A stretch of 64,000 bases of DNA from Deltaproteobacteria bacterium SG8_13 (GCA_001303025.1 LJNK01000001.1:64041-128040), one strand, 5' to 3'; positions 28,567 to 37,096 are shown, counted from the first letter of the stretch. A program made the numbers and translations. The notes: generated from the letters alone by a model not told the origin.

Positions 28567-29703
28567 TCATAACCATTTTTTGCGCCGGAACCACAACAGC
28601 ATTCCACTAAATATTCCGAACAAAATCAACAAAAGAGCCGGGTACCCCCAGCGCCACTTGAGCTCGGGCATGTATTCGAAGTTCATGCCGTAGACACCGG
28701 CGATAAAGGAAAGGGGAATGAAGATGGTGGCGATGATGGTGAGCACCTTCATGACCTCGTTCATCCGGTTGCTGACCGTTGAAAGATAGACATCCAGCAG
28801 CCCGGAGAGAACGTCTCGAAACGATTCGAGGGTGTCGATCACCTGGATGGTGTGGTCGTAAACATCGTTGAGAAACACGGTTACGGACGGATGAACGAAA
28901 GCGGACTCCTCCCGTGCGAGGCTGGCGAGCAGTTCGCGCATGGGCCAGACCTGCTTGCGGAAATAGATCAGTTCTCGTTTCAGCACGTACAGGCTGCGCA
29001 AACCGTCGCGGGTGGGATCGGCAAGTAGCTCTTGCTCCAGATCTTCGATTTTTTCACCCAGCACCTCCAGAACCAGAAAGTAGTGGTCCACCACGGCATC
29101 GATCAGCGCATAGGCCAGGTACCCGCAGTCGGAATTTCGGATGCGACCCTTTCCTTTGCGCAGCCGCTCCCTGACGGGAACAAAGACATCTCCTGGAATT
29201 TCCTGGAAGGAGATCAGGAATCGCTCTCCCAAAACCAGGCCTACCTGCTCGGTTTCGATGTGATTTTTCGCCTCGTTGAAATACAGCATTTTGAGCACAA
29301 CCAGCAGGTAGGTTTCGAACTCTTCCATCTTGGGGCGATGACCGGTGTTGACGATGTCCTCCAGTGTCAGAGCATGGATGCCGAACAGGTCCCCCACCTG
29401 TCGGATCAGATCCATGTCATGCAGGCCGTCGATGTTGATCCAGGTAACGGTGGGAGCATCTTTCATCGGCAGCACTTCCCGGATCTCGGAGACTTCTCTT
29501 TCCTGCAACTGTTGAGCGTCATAGTCGATCAGGGAAATTCGGGACTTGTCGATTCTTCTTTCACCCACTGGTATCAGCGTGCCCGGTGCGCTGCCCGGTT
29601 TTTTAGCCGATGGTCTTACAAAGCGCGTTGCACTGCGAGCCACCTGATTGACTTCCTTGGCGAACCACCGAAAGGTTTTGGAAACCGACTTTTCAGCTGT
29701 CAT
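28567..29703 (-). CDS. corA: Magnesium/cobalt transporter CorA
   Basis: The 378-aa protein has the long soluble N-terminal funnel domain and ends with two transmembrane helices joined by the YGMNFEYMPEL signature (GMN near residue 333), followed by a basic tail (FRRKKW). It forms Mg2+/Co2+ channels in the inner membrane. Upstream on the same strand, 20 bases away, lies a small secreted-protein gene, so it is probably part of a minus-strand run of ion-homeostasis genes reaching back to 31259 or 32967. Confidence 0.93.
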   Translation of the reverse strand: MTAEKSVSKTFRWFAKEVNQVARSATRFVRPSAKKPGSAPGTLIPVGERRIDKSRISLIDYDAQQLQEREVSEIREVLPMKDAPTVTWINIDGLHDMDLIRQVGDLFGIHALTLEDIVNTGHRPKMEEFETYLLVVLKMLYFNEAKNHIETEQVGLVLGERFLISFQEIPGDVFVPVRERLRKGKGRIRNSDCGYLAYALIDAVVDHYFLVLEVLGEKIEDLEQELLADPTRDGLRSLYVLKRELIYFRKQVWPMRELLASLAREESAFVHPSVTVFLNDVYDHTIQVIDTLESFRDVLSGLLDVYLSTVSNRMNEVMKVLTIIATIFIPLSFIAGVYGMNFEYMPELKWRWGYPALLLILFGIFSGMLLWFRRKKWL

Positions 29704-29723
29704 CTTCTTTTTCCTTTCTGACG

Positions 29724-30251
29724 CTATCGGTTGGATTCAATCTCCTTGATTGCCTGCCGCAGCAGCACCATCGAGGAGAGCACCACCTTGTTTTCTTTCG
29801 GGATCAGGGCCAGCTCTTCTTTACTGTGGGAGATCAAGGAATGATTGATTTGCATCTGCTCCTGCATGACCGCAATTTGTTCCACCGACAACTGCAGACT
29901 CTTGAGTCGAACACCATAGAAATGTTTGCGGTTTGCTTGTCTCAAATCAGTGAACAGCGTCAGCAGGTCCCGCTGGTATTCACACACGGAGGCGATTGCC
30001 GCCAGGGTCAATGCAGAGGAGAGCCAGATATTTTTCTGCTCACTGTAATTTTCATTGGACCTGGACAGGTCCGTGAGACGCTCCTGCAGGTATTCAAATG
30101 TATCGATATTTGTCGAAAGGGAGGCGATAATTTCGTCGACCTTATGCTCCCAGGGCTGACGTGTTTCACCCGCCAGGGTGCCAGGCAAGAGCAGCGAAAG
30201 CGATGCCGACAGCACCACCATCAGGGTCCAACTTTTGTTGGGTCGTGACAT
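29724..30251 (-). CDS. Secreted helical protein of unknown function
   Basis: The 175-aa product has an N-terminal signal peptide (about residues 1-27, ending LPGTLAGE) and then an almost wholly helical mature part rich in Glu, Gln and Leu, suggesting a coiled-coil or four-helix bundle. No cofactor motif is visible. AAGGAG is well placed before ATG 30251. It lies between corA and the Ca2+/Na+ antiporter on the same strand, which hints at a shared transcript. Confidence 0.6.
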   Translation of the reverse strand: MSRPNKSWTLMVVLSASLSLLLPGTLAGETRQPWEHKVDEIIASLSTNIDTFEYLQERLTDLSRSNENYSEQKNIWLSSALTLAAIASVCEYQRDLLTLFTDLRQANRKHFYGVRLKSLQLSVEQIAVMQEQMQINHSLISHSKEELALIPKENKVVLSSMVLLRQAIKEIESNR

Positions 30252-30296
30252 GATCTTCTCCTTAATAAGAAACGTCCAGGCGCCGGCAACACTGCA

Positions 30297-31259
30297 TCAT
30301 GCAGCCCAGACTCGATAGGCGATATAGGCGGCGTACATGATGACAAATATCGCTCCCTCCCAGCGGTCCAAGGAGCGCCGCAGTCCGGTAAACATGAACA
30401 GAAACAGCAGTAGGCTGGCGGCAATCACCACCATGATGTCAAGGTTTCCGCCGGCGGGAAACGGCAGTGGTTTGACAGTGGCGCTGATGCCCAGCACGAG
30501 AAAAATGTTAAAGATGTTCGAACCGACCACGTTGCCTACCGCGATTTCGACATTGCCCCTGCGCACTGCCACGGCGGAGGTGGCCAGCTCGGGCAGGGAA
30601 GTTCCGATGGCCACGATGGTCAGGCCGACTACAACCTCGCTCATGCCAAGCTGCAAAGCGATGGCAGCGGCCCCGTCGACGATCCACTTGCCGCCCAGTG
30701 AAAGGCTCACCAATCCGCCTGCGGTCAGCAACAGCGACACGGACAACCGGTGTTTTTTGGCCGGTGTGTGCGAGTCGAGGCCGGGAACTTCGGTGGCGAC
30801 GTCAAAGGAATAATAGAGAAAGATAATGAAAAATGACAGCAGCACCAGCCCGTCGCCGCGGGAGATGACCGCCGGTCCGGTAGCATCGAGCAGCGGGTCG
30901 TTGGTTGTAATTGCCAAAACAATGACCGCCAGCAGGCTGAAAGGGATCCCCTTCCAGACCGTGCCCCTGCTCACCGAAAGGGGATGAATCAGGGCGCAGA
31001 CACCGAGAATCAGAAAGATGTTGGCGATGTTGCTGCCGACGATGTTCCCCACGGCAATGCCCGTGGTCCCTTTGAAAGAGGCGAGCAGGTTGACGAACAG
31101 CTCCGGTGTGGACGTGCCGAAAGCTACCACCGTTAGGCCGATCACCAGATCGGAGATTTGCAGGCGGCGGGCGATCGATACGGCGCCGTCCACCAGAAAA
31201 TCGGCCCCCTTGATCAGCAGGACCAGGCCCAGGATCAGATAGATTACCGGCAGCAGCAT
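30297..31259 (-). CDS. Calcium/sodium antiporter (CaCA family, YrbG-like)
   Basis: The 320-aa inner-membrane protein has two alpha-repeats in opposite halves: GTSTPELF with VGNIVGSNIANIF (about residues 47-87) and GTSLPELA with VGNVVGSNIFNIF (about 210-250). These acidic repeats form the ion-binding centre for exchange of Ca2+ with Na+. About ten membrane helices are predicted by eye. It is in the minus-strand run with MscS and CorA. Confidence 0.92.
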   Translation of the reverse strand: MLLPVIYLILGLVLLIKGADFLVDGAVSIARRLQISDLVIGLTVVAFGTSTPELFVNLLASFKGTTGIAVGNIVGSNIANIFLILGVCALIHPLSVSRGTVWKGIPFSLLAVIVLAITTNDPLLDATGPAVISRGDGLVLLSFFIIFLYYSFDVATEVPGLDSHTPAKKHRLSVSLLLTAGGLVSLSLGGKWIVDGAAAIALQLGMSEVVVGLTIVAIGTSLPELATSAVAVRRGNVEIAVGNVVGSNIFNIFLVLGISATVKPLPFPAGGNLDIMVVIAASLLLFLFMFTGLRRSLDRWEGAIFVIMYAAYIAYRVWAA

Positions 31260-31282
31260 ATTATCGGTTGCGATGTCCTTTT

Positions 31283-32359
31283 TTATTTTTCGTCCAGTTG
31301 CGGTGATTCCTTGCGGTTCGTCAGCCGCAGCTCTAGCTGTCGCTGGGTGTCCAGGTGCACATCGAGCTGTGGGAAAGCGATGGTGATGCCGGCTTCGCGG
31401 AACAGCTCGTCGATGCGAAAACGGATGCTGCTTTCGATCTGGCGACGTTCGATGACGCGATGAATGCTGACCCAGAAAAAGATTTCGAATATCAACGCAC
31501 TGTCACCGAAATCGCGAAAGAGCACAAATGGCTCGGGGTGTTTCAACACCTGCTGGTTTTCAACGGCCGCCCGAACCAGCAGCAGCTCGACTTCCCGCAC
31601 CGGGGAGCCGTACACTACGCCCACGCTGACTTGGGTCCGTATTTTTCTGTCCGACAGGGTCCAGTTGGTGATGTTTTTTTCCAGAAAACTGCTATTGGGA
31701 ACCATGATGTGAATGTTTTCCCCGGTGCGAACCCGGGTGCTGCGGGCACCGATTTCTTCCACCTGGCCCAGGACCCCCTCCACTTCTATCAGATCCCCAA
31801 TGCTGATGGGACGCTCACCCATGATGATGAAACCGCTGATAAAGTTGTTGATCAGATTCTGAGCACCGAAACCGACGCCGATGGCCACTGCTCCGCCGAG
31901 AAAGGCAAATGCAGCCAGCGGGATGTTGACCATCCGCAGGGCGAAAAGAAACACCAGGCAATATGCCGAAAAGGAAAGCACCTTCTGGATGGCCGCACCT
32001 GCCGAATCCTTCATACGGGCATAGCGGGTAAGCCGCTTTACCGCAAAGCGGATCAGGAATTTGGCGGCGACCAGGCCGACCATCAGGATACACAGCGAAA
32101 ATACAACTTTTTTCACCGTCACCGAGTTGTTGTCGATGACGATGATCTCGTAGTTCCAGGCGCTGTCGATTTCGGCCTGGTAATCCGCGAAACGCTCTTG
32201 CAGGGTGCTGCGGTCCCCGGTCTGCCCGGCAGCCGGTTTTTTTCCTGGGGACTCCGGAGCTGTTTTCCCTTTTTCTAGGCCAGCCTGGCCGAAGGCAACC
32301 CCGGTCATCGCTGCGGCCCCACAAAAGAGGAGAACCGCAAACCATTTGCGGGCGATCAT
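31283..32359 (-). CDS. Small-conductance mechanosensitive channel (MscS family)
   Basis: The 358-aa protein has a signal-like N-terminus, a Pro/Lys-rich spacer (about 28-50), two membrane helices near 80-100 and 125-145, and the pore helix region GGAVAIGVGFGAQNLINNFISG (about residues 152-173), followed by the MscS beta domain (PISIGDLIEVEG) and cytoplasmic cage. MscS opens under membrane tension after osmotic downshock. Its ATG overlaps the DUF502 stop by 4 bases, so translation is probably coupled. Confidence 0.9.
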   Translation of the reverse strand: MIARKWFAVLLFCGAAAMTGVAFGQAGLEKGKTAPESPGKKPAAGQTGDRSTLQERFADYQAEIDSAWNYEIIVIDNNSVTVKKVVFSLCILMVGLVAAKFLIRFAVKRLTRYARMKDSAGAAIQKVLSFSAYCLVFLFALRMVNIPLAAFAFLGGAVAIGVGFGAQNLINNFISGFIIMGERPISIGDLIEVEGVLGQVEEIGARSTRVRTGENIHIMVPNSSFLEKNITNWTLSDRKIRTQVSVGVVYGSPVREVELLLVRAAVENQQVLKHPEPFVLFRDFGDSALIFEIFFWVSIHRVIERRQIESSIRFRIDELFREAGITIAFPQLDVHLDTQRQLELRLTNRKESPQLDEK

Positions 32360-32967
32360 TGCTGTTTTCCTTCAGCGTATTTGAGAATCAGCTTGGAAGA
32401 ACCGGCACCGCAACCGATAACCGTTCGAAACGCTTCCTCCACGGAAACCTTTACCGGATGAACATATTGCGGTTGCAGATGGAAAATAAAACCGGTGGTC
32501 GGGTTCGGTCCGGTGGGGACAAACACCGAAAAGCTGCCGTCGGCATGCCGCTCCGTGATAAAGGCCGTCATCAGTGTGTCGTTTTCAAACGCCTGAACCA
32601 GGGCAACCTTTGAAAACGGCTGTTCCTGCCTGCCCAGAAACTGGCCAACAATCGATTTGATCATCGGGTAGCCCGGGGCGATCTGCAGGATGCGGTTTTC
32701 AAGGCTCGTGTGTAAAAATTGACCGGCCTTGGTCCTTACGATCACCCCGATGATGAAACAGGTGGACAGAATCAGGGCAATGACGATCAAATCGGCTGCC
32801 AGCTCGGGAAACGGCATTTTGCGGGTGACGATATCGGTCAGGGGCTGGATCAGGTCCGTGATCCACCGAAACAGCCACCGGAAGATAAAGAAAAAGATAA
32901 CAGCGGGCATGATAACCGATGTCCCGCCGAGAACAGAGGTTTTCAGAAAATTCTTAAAGCGTGCCAT
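32356..32967 (-). CDS. DUF502 family membrane protein
   Basis: The 203-aa protein has two hydrophobic segments (about residues 15-38 and 60-80), and the family motif region PGYPMIKSIVGQFLG (about 98-112) followed by a VFVPTGPNPTTGFIF segment (about 150-164). DUF502 proteins are integral membrane proteins of unknown function. It overlaps the MscS gene by 4 bases and is transcribed first, suggesting a joint role in osmotic adaptation. Confidence 0.85.
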   Translation of the reverse strand: MARFKNFLKTSVLGGTSVIMPAVIFFFIFRWLFRWITDLIQPLTDIVTRKMPFPELAADLIVIALILSTCFIIGVIVRTKAGQFLHTSLENRILQIAPGYPMIKSIVGQFLGRQEQPFSKVALVQAFENDTLMTAFITERHADGSFSVFVPTGPNPTTGFIFHLQPQYVHPVKVSVEEAFRTVIGCGAGSSKLILKYAEGKQQ

Positions 32968-33312
32968 GCTGCATGCGTCCTTTCATCGACGATGGGCAAC
33001 AAATTCAGTTGTGATGGTTTATATGCCAACGCGGGCAGGCCGTCAATCGGCTGGAGAATACAAACAGGTCGTGCCGCGGAAGGTGTCTGGATGTTGGTGC
33101 AGATTCGATCCCATCGGCCGGGTGCCTTCCGCTGATTGCCCGTAACGTAACTTGAAGGCCAGACAACGGTATAGCCGTATCGATTTCAGGATGCTCTGTA
33201 AAACATAGCCCCGGCGGTATATATCGATGGAGGTGAACGCCGAGACAGCTTTTCCGACTGGTCCAGACCCGGCAGGAGGGTGCGTTGCACGGAAGAAGGA
33301 TTTATCTTTTAC
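32968..33312. other. Intergenic region between DUF502 and LapA-family genes
   Basis: 345 bases without a supported gene. It must hold the start of the DUF502-mscS transcript (minus strand). A small inverted motif CAACAAATTCAGTTGTG near 33000 is the only structure noticed. No terminator or sigma-54 site was found. Confidence 0.5.
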
Positions 33313-33519
33313 TCACCTGGCTTTAAATGTTTTGCGATTTCTGGGGACGGTGAGCAGCCATCCTCCCACCAGCCCGATGGCCAGGGTGATCAGCAGAATC
33401 AGGGCCCTGGACATCGACAGTGTCCAGAAGAGAAATCTGACCTCCACCACCTGGGTGTTCTGGGCGACAAAGACCAGCACCACTCCGATCAGCACCAGGA
33501 ACATGATGTTGCGTACCAT
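33313..33519 (-). CDS. LapA-domain (DUF1049) small membrane protein
   Basis: The 68-aa protein has two transmembrane helices separated by a short polar loop (NTQVVEVRFLFW), the typical lipopolysaccharide assembly protein A domain layout, with a basic C-terminus. AAAGGAG lies just before ATG 33519. In enterobacteria LapA works with LapB in LPS control; here no lapB is next to it, so the role is open. Confidence 0.75.
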   Translation of the reverse strand: MVRNIMFLVLIGVVLVFVAQNTQVVEVRFLFWTLSMSRALILLITLAIGLVGGWLLTVPRNRKTFKAR

Positions 33520-33655
33520 TTTTACTCCTTTGCCTGGCTATGCGCACAGCCGTTGTTCTTTTCCTTTGTTTACCTTCAGACATTGCAGTCAAACTAAAGT
33601 TGATCATGAAAACAATCAAAAGCAAGCCGGAGTGACGGCAGGTTGAACGCACCCG

Positions 33656-34510
33656 TTACCAATGCGGCTGGTTGCCGATCCGCTGCCCCATCACCTCCAG
33701 GGTGTCGGTGACCACTACGAAGGCCTGCGGGTCGATCTCCCGGGTCATCCTCTTGAGCCGGGAAAGCTCCTGAAAGGTTACTACAGAATAGAGGATGGTG
33801 CCCTGCCGGCGGGTGTATCCGCCTTCCCCGCGAACCCGGGTGACACCGCGGTTGAGTCGCTGGAGAATGACCTGCTCGATCTCCTGCCAGCTTTCCGAAA
33901 TGATCATCACCAATTTGCGCTGGCTCAGTCCCGACACCACCAGATCCACCAGCCGGGAGCTTACAAAGATGAAGATCAGCGCATACAGTGACGCTTCGAT
34001 ACCGAACAAAACGGAGACCAGCGTCAGCAGTACGACGTTAAAAGCCAGGATCGTGGAACCGAGGCGGATGGAATATACTTTCATGACGATTATGGAAAGA
34101 ATATCGAGCCCTCCGGCCGAGCCACGCGATCGCAAAATGATGCCCGAACCGATCCCGGTAATGATGCCCGCCAGCAGGATACTCAAAAACCGGTCCTGCA
34201 CCGGAATTTTGATATTGATTAACTCCACTGCACCCGAGAAGATGAAAAGGCCGGCAACACTGTAGAGAAAGAACCGTTTTCCCACGTACTTCCAACCCAG
34301 CGCATAGATCGGGATGTTAATCAGAAAGTAGATCACCCCCACCGGCAGCTTTGGCCAGATAAAATGGACCAGCAGGGCCAAACCGGTGACGCTGCCGGCC
34401 AGAAACTGCTGCGGGATCAAGATGCCCTTTATGGCCAGGGCGCACAGCAGGCTGCCGGCGGTGATCAATGCCAGGTTCCAGGCGATATTTTTCGGATCGG
34501 CTTGTTTCAT
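33656..34510 (-). CDS. YitT family membrane protein (DUF161 + DUF2179)
   Basis: ATG 34510 is preferred over an upstream in-frame start at 34567 because the protein then begins directly with the family's first helix (KNIAWNLALITAGSLLCALA). The 284-aa product has five or six membrane helices (about 10-185) containing RSRGSAGGLDILS, and a C-terminal DUF2179 domain (about 205-275) with GVTRVRGEGGYTR and a SRLKRMTREIDPQAFVVV strand. Function is unknown; DUF2179 is thought to bind a small ligand. Confidence 0.88.
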   Translation of the reverse strand: MKQADPKNIAWNLALITAGSLLCALAIKGILIPQQFLAGSVTGLALLVHFIWPKLPVGVIYFLINIPIYALGWKYVGKRFFLYSVAGLFIFSGAVELINIKIPVQDRFLSILLAGIITGIGSGIILRSRGSAGGLDILSIIVMKVYSIRLGSTILAFNVVLLTLVSVLFGIEASLYALIFIFVSSRLVDLVVSGLSQRKLVMIISESWQEIEQVILQRLNRGVTRVRGEGGYTRRQGTILYSVVTFQELSRLKRMTREIDPQAFVVVTDTLEVMGQRIGNQPHW

Positions 34511-34735
34511 TTTTCCGGAAATTGCGGGTGCGCGTCTGCAGATACCCTGTTTGCCATTACCAACCAACTACGAGATGTACGGACACTTTGTCAAGGACGG
34601 TTCTATCTTGTCGATTCGACCCGGTTCCGGTCGATGAAACATATGAGCATAAAGAAATGGCTTCGCCATCAAAGCGCAGCCATCTCCATTGCTGATAGGC
34701 GACCGATGCCGTTATGACGACGGGCAGCGCGCCGA

Positions 34736-35059
34736 TCAGATCAGCAGATATTTTACTCCGGTGGCAAACACCGTATTCCACCGATCACCGACCGGGCGGC
34801 ACCATCTCACTTCCACAATTCCCTGCGACCGGACCAGGCGGCGGGCAGGCCGTTCGGATTCTGCCGAATCGATTTGCTCCACCTGAACCATCAATGTGCT
34901 GCCGGGCTTGAGTTCGGATGCCGAGAGAAATCCCAGCCCTTCCTCGGAGAAATCGGTCAGATCGGCGGTAATCGTCATTTCCCGGTCGACCCGGGAGAAT
35001 CGAATGCGCCCGCTGCAAACGGCCCTGACAGACTTTCTGCGTTCCGTATCCGGCAGCAT
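34736..35059 (-). CDS. PilZ domain protein, probable c-di-GMP receptor
   Basis: The 107-aa protein is a single PilZ domain. RRKSVR (residues 7-12) gives the RxxxR motif and TDFSEEGLGF (about 34-43) gives the D/NxSxxG motif, so both c-di-GMP-binding elements are intact. With no effector domain it is expected to act by contacting partners. A sigma-54-type promoter on the minus strand lies 54-68 bases upstream, divergent from that of the dksA-like gene. Confidence 0.85.
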   Translation of the reverse strand: MLPDTERRKSVRAVCSGRIRFSRVDREMTITADLTDFSEEGLGFLSASELKPGSTLMVQVEQIDSAESERPARRLVRSQGIVEVRWCRPVGDRWNTVFATGVKYLLI

Positions 35060-35112
35060 GGCAGCCCCCCTGGTTAAACGATCCTTGTGCTGTTTCCACC
35101 GTATTTATACAA

Positions 35113-35127
35113 GCAAACCGTGTGCCA
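35113..35127 (-). promoter_or_regulatory. Sigma-54-type promoter for the PilZ gene
   Basis: Read on the minus strand, TGGCACACGGTTTGC matches the -24/-12 consensus with all of TGGCAC and TTGC present and exact GG-N10-GC spacing. It lies 54 bases upstream of the PilZ start codon. Confidence 0.58.
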
Positions 35128-35162
35128 TCCGCATCGGCAGCCGCGAAGAATCGGCTCGAAAT

Positions 35163-35177
35163 TGGCATGTTATTTGC
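35163..35177 (+). promoter_or_regulatory. Sigma-54-type promoter facing the DksA-like gene
   Basis: TGGCATGTTATTTGC has GG-N10-GC spacing and differs from TGGCAC-N5-TTGC at one base. ATAATAGT follows, as at the glgP promoter. It points to the DksA-like and KH genes. Confidence 0.55.
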
Positions 35178-35425
35178 TCCATAATAGTTTGTGTCGGCGG
35201 CCCAGCGGTTATGAAACGTCAATAAAACGTTATGGTGTCGAAGGCCTTGCAAGTCGGTTTCTGCGGGCAGTAAAACAACACCGAGATGGAGAACGTTGAG
35301 GGATGGGGGACGCGAAACATCCGACGCAGTTCAAAGGCTCTGCGAGTCGCCTCGATTTCATGTGGTAATCGCAGGCGGCTGTGGCAGCCTATCGGGCAAA
35401 TACCTGTTGAAAAGGAGGGTAGCAT

Positions 35426-35788
35426 ATGAGAAACGAGATTCTGATCTACTTCAAGAACCTGCTGACCCGACAGCTGGAAGAACTCGAGATGCAGGCTGAC
35501 AACCAGGTGGTCGACTGGATCAACAGAGACGAGCGGGCCACCGATCTGATCGACATCGCTGCCATTGAGTCTGAGCGGGCGTATACGTTGCGGATTCGTG
35601 AACGGGAACACCGCCTGATCCATAAGATCCGGCAATCTTTGGAAGATATCCAAAAGGGTACTTACGGTATCTGTAAGCTTTGTGGGGAGGACATTTCCGT
35701 ATCCCGCCTGAAAGCCAGGCCGGTGGCCCGGCATTGCATCGAGTGCAAGCAGAAAATGGAACGCCTGGAAAGGGCCTCTGGTTTTTAA
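35426..35788 (+). CDS. DksA/TraR family zinc-finger protein
   Basis: The 120-aa protein has a coiled-coil (about residues 1-85) with the acidic TDLIDIA tip motif near 40-46 (DxxDxA), and a C4 zinc finger CKLC(x18-20)CIEC in the C-terminal part. DksA-type proteins enter the RNA polymerase secondary channel and modulate initiation, often with ppGpp. AAAAGGAGGG lies close before the ATG. It is followed by khpA after 46 bases and preceded by a sigma-54-type promoter. Confidence 0.88.
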   Translation: MRNEILIYFKNLLTRQLEELEMQADNQVVDWINRDERATDLIDIAAIESERAYTLRIREREHRLIHKIRQSLEDIQKGTYGICKLCGEDISVSRLKARPVARHCIECKQKMERLERASGF

Positions 35789-35834
35789 CGCTCCATTTGA
35801 AATCGACAAATCCAATGCGAAGTAAAGGGGTATA

Positions 35835-36065
35835 ATGAAGGCGCTGATGGAAACCATAGTCAAGTCGCTGGTGGATCGTTCCGAGTCGGTGGTGATAAGG
35901 GAAGTGAAGGGTGAGCGGATCACCGTTCTCGAGCTGCAGGTGGCCAAAGAGGATCTGGGCAAAGTGATCGGTAAGAAGGGACGCAATGCACAAGCCCTGC
36001 GCACCGTTCTGGCGGCTGCATCGGCAACTTCCGGCCAGCGATATGTACTGGAGATTATCGACTGA
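35835..36065 (+). CDS. khpA: KH domain RNA-binding protein (KhpA/YlqC family)
   Basis: The 76-aa protein is a single type II KH domain. VIGKKGRNAQALR (about residues 44-56) contains the GxxG RNA-binding loop. Family members bind many RNAs, often with KhpB. AAAGGGG lies just upstream of ATG 35835. It follows the DksA-like gene closely and ends just before a hairpin at 36071. Confidence 0.85.
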   Translation: MKALMETIVKSLVDRSESVVIREVKGERITVLELQVAKEDLGKVIGKKGRNAQALRTVLAAASATSGQRYVLEIID

Positions 36066-36070
36066 TCCGA

Positions 36071-36089
36071 TCGGAACTTGCAGTTCCGA
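36071..36089 (+). terminator. Hairpin after khpA, possible terminator
   Basis: TCGGAACT pairs with AGTTCCGA (8 bp) around a TGC loop, 6 bases after the khpA stop codon. There is no T-run, so it may be an mRNA-stabilising hairpin rather than an intrinsic terminator. Confidence 0.35.
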
Positions 36090-36345
36090 ATAAATGGATC
36101 GATCGGACACCAAAATTCTCATTATTTTACAGCTTACCGCAAGGCTGAACCGTTGCCGGGCGGGTCACACCAGGCGATGCGGCTGCCGGATTTCCCCTGC
36201 GTTGCCGCACAGCCGTTTTTTCGAGCAGAAAAAGCCACCGTTTGTGAAAAAGACTCCCTGATCCCCTGCGGCAAAGTGGATATCAAGGCAGCAACCGCCG
36301 TACGGCGGTGATGTCGCAAAATAAAATGGATCTTTGAGTCGGTTT

Positions 36346-36360
36346 TGGCACATCCATTGC
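36346..36360 (+). promoter_or_regulatory. Sigma-54-type promoter for zinc-ribbon and HU genes
   Basis: TTTGGCACATCCATTGCTTT contains TGGCAC, exact GG-N10-GC spacing and TTGCTT, an excellent -24/-12 match. It points to the zinc-ribbon gene 95 bases downstream and perhaps the HU gene beyond. Confidence 0.62.
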
Positions 36361-36454
36361 TTTGTCCACTGCCCGATCAGATGCAAACCCTTGCCGTTAC
36401 CTGTTTTGAATGCTATGATGACAAATCCGAATCCGGGAGGCACTGTTTGCCGGT

Positions 36455-36667
36455 ATGAGCAGCCCTGTTCTCGTATGCAAGCAATGCGGCAGCGAATTCG
36501 AACTGACTTTCCAGCAGGAGCTGAAATACGAGGCGCGCGGATTCGATTTGCCGGAGCGCTGCGCGGTATGCCGCAAAAGAAAAACCAGAGTGCCAGCGCA
36601 GCCAGGCAGCAACAAACATCGGGACAAAAAGAAACATTATCGGCTGAAGTACATGGTCTCTCCATAG
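36455..36667 (+). CDS. Small zinc-ribbon protein
   Basis: The 70-aa protein has CKQC near residue 8 and CAVC near residue 36, a four-cysteine zinc ribbon with the [23 protein letters not shown] spacing typical of the small 'probable zinc-ribbon' family, and a basic tail ([12 protein letters not shown]) suited to nucleic-acid binding. GGGAGG lies about 15 bases upstream, longer than usual. It follows a sigma-54-type promoter and precedes the HU gene. Confidence 0.7.
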   Translation: MSSPVLVCKQCGSEFELTFQQELKYEARGFDLPERCAVCRKRKTRVPAQPGSNKHRDKKKHYRLKYMVSP

Positions 36668-36750
36668 GGCCGGTGGAAGACCAGGAGGAAGGTGGTGCCG
36701 GCGATAGCCGCGGCACCGAGAACGTGAATGGATGCGAAAGGAGAGACAAA

Positions 36751-37020
36751 ATGAACAAAGGTGATCTAGTTGAAGAAGTGGCAAAGTTGTTGAGCACCAA
36801 AAAGGACGCGCAGGCGGCTGTGGACTGCGTGCTGGAGACCATCGTGAAGTCTTTGAAGAGGGGAGGCGACGTGACGCTGGTCGGCTTCGGCACTTTCAAG
36901 GTGGCCTCGAGGAAAGCGCGCAAAGGGAGAAATCCGCAAACCGGAGAAGTAATCCAGATCAAGGCGTCCAAGGTGCCGAAGTTTGTACCCGGAAAAGCGT
37001 TTAAAGACGCCGTGAAATAG
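36751..37020 (+). CDS. HU-family DNA-binding protein
   Basis: The 89-aa protein has the HU fold: helices 1-45, then [11 protein letters not shown] and the DNA-binding arm [16 protein letters not shown] with the conserved Arg-Asn-Pro-Gln-Thr-Gly motif, ending [24 protein letters not shown] precedes ATG 36751; frames extending further upstream lack support. It bends and compacts DNA as a dimer. A strong intrinsic terminator follows 36 bases after the stop. Confidence 0.93.
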   Translation: MNKGDLVEEVAKLLSTKKDAQAAVDCVLETIVKSLKRGGDVTLVGFGTFKVASRKARKGRNPQTGEVIQIKASKVPKFVPGKAFKDAVK

Positions 37021-37055
37021 CACTGCGGGGAAATCCATCCCATTGGATGAGAATG

Positions 37056-37096
37056 CGGCAGTGCCCCCAAGGGCACTGCCGTATTTTATTTTTTAT
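37056..37096 (+). terminator. Rho-independent terminator of the HU gene
   Basis: CGGCAGTGCCC (37056-37066) pairs perfectly with GGGCACTGCCG (37071-37081), an 11-bp stem with a CCAA loop, followed by TATTTTATTTTTT. This is the clearest intrinsic terminator in the window. Confidence 0.9.

Larger units (their letters stand above)
35060..35425. other. Divergent regulatory region with two sigma-54-type promoters
   Basis: 366 bases between the PilZ gene (minus) and the DksA-like gene (plus). It holds one sigma-54-type site on each strand (35113-35127 and 35163-35177). The 248 bases from the plus site to the DksA-like ATG form a long leader with no supported gene. Confidence 0.6.
36066..36454. other. 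Intergenic region between khpA and zinc-ribbon gene
   Basis: 389 bases without a supported gene. It holds a perfect hairpin just after khpA (36071-36089) and the best-matching sigma-54-type promoter of the window (36346-36360). The rest showed no gene-like frame. Confidence 0.6.

Noticed and set aside
35219-35425. Leader of the DksA-like gene as a possible tRNA or riboswitch
   Set aside because: No cloverleaf, T-loop motif or known riboswitch core could be drawn.
36334-36750. N-terminal extension of the HU frame upstream of 36751
   Set aside because: It overlaps the zinc-ribbon gene in another frame, has no HU homology, and a strong ribosome site precedes 36751.
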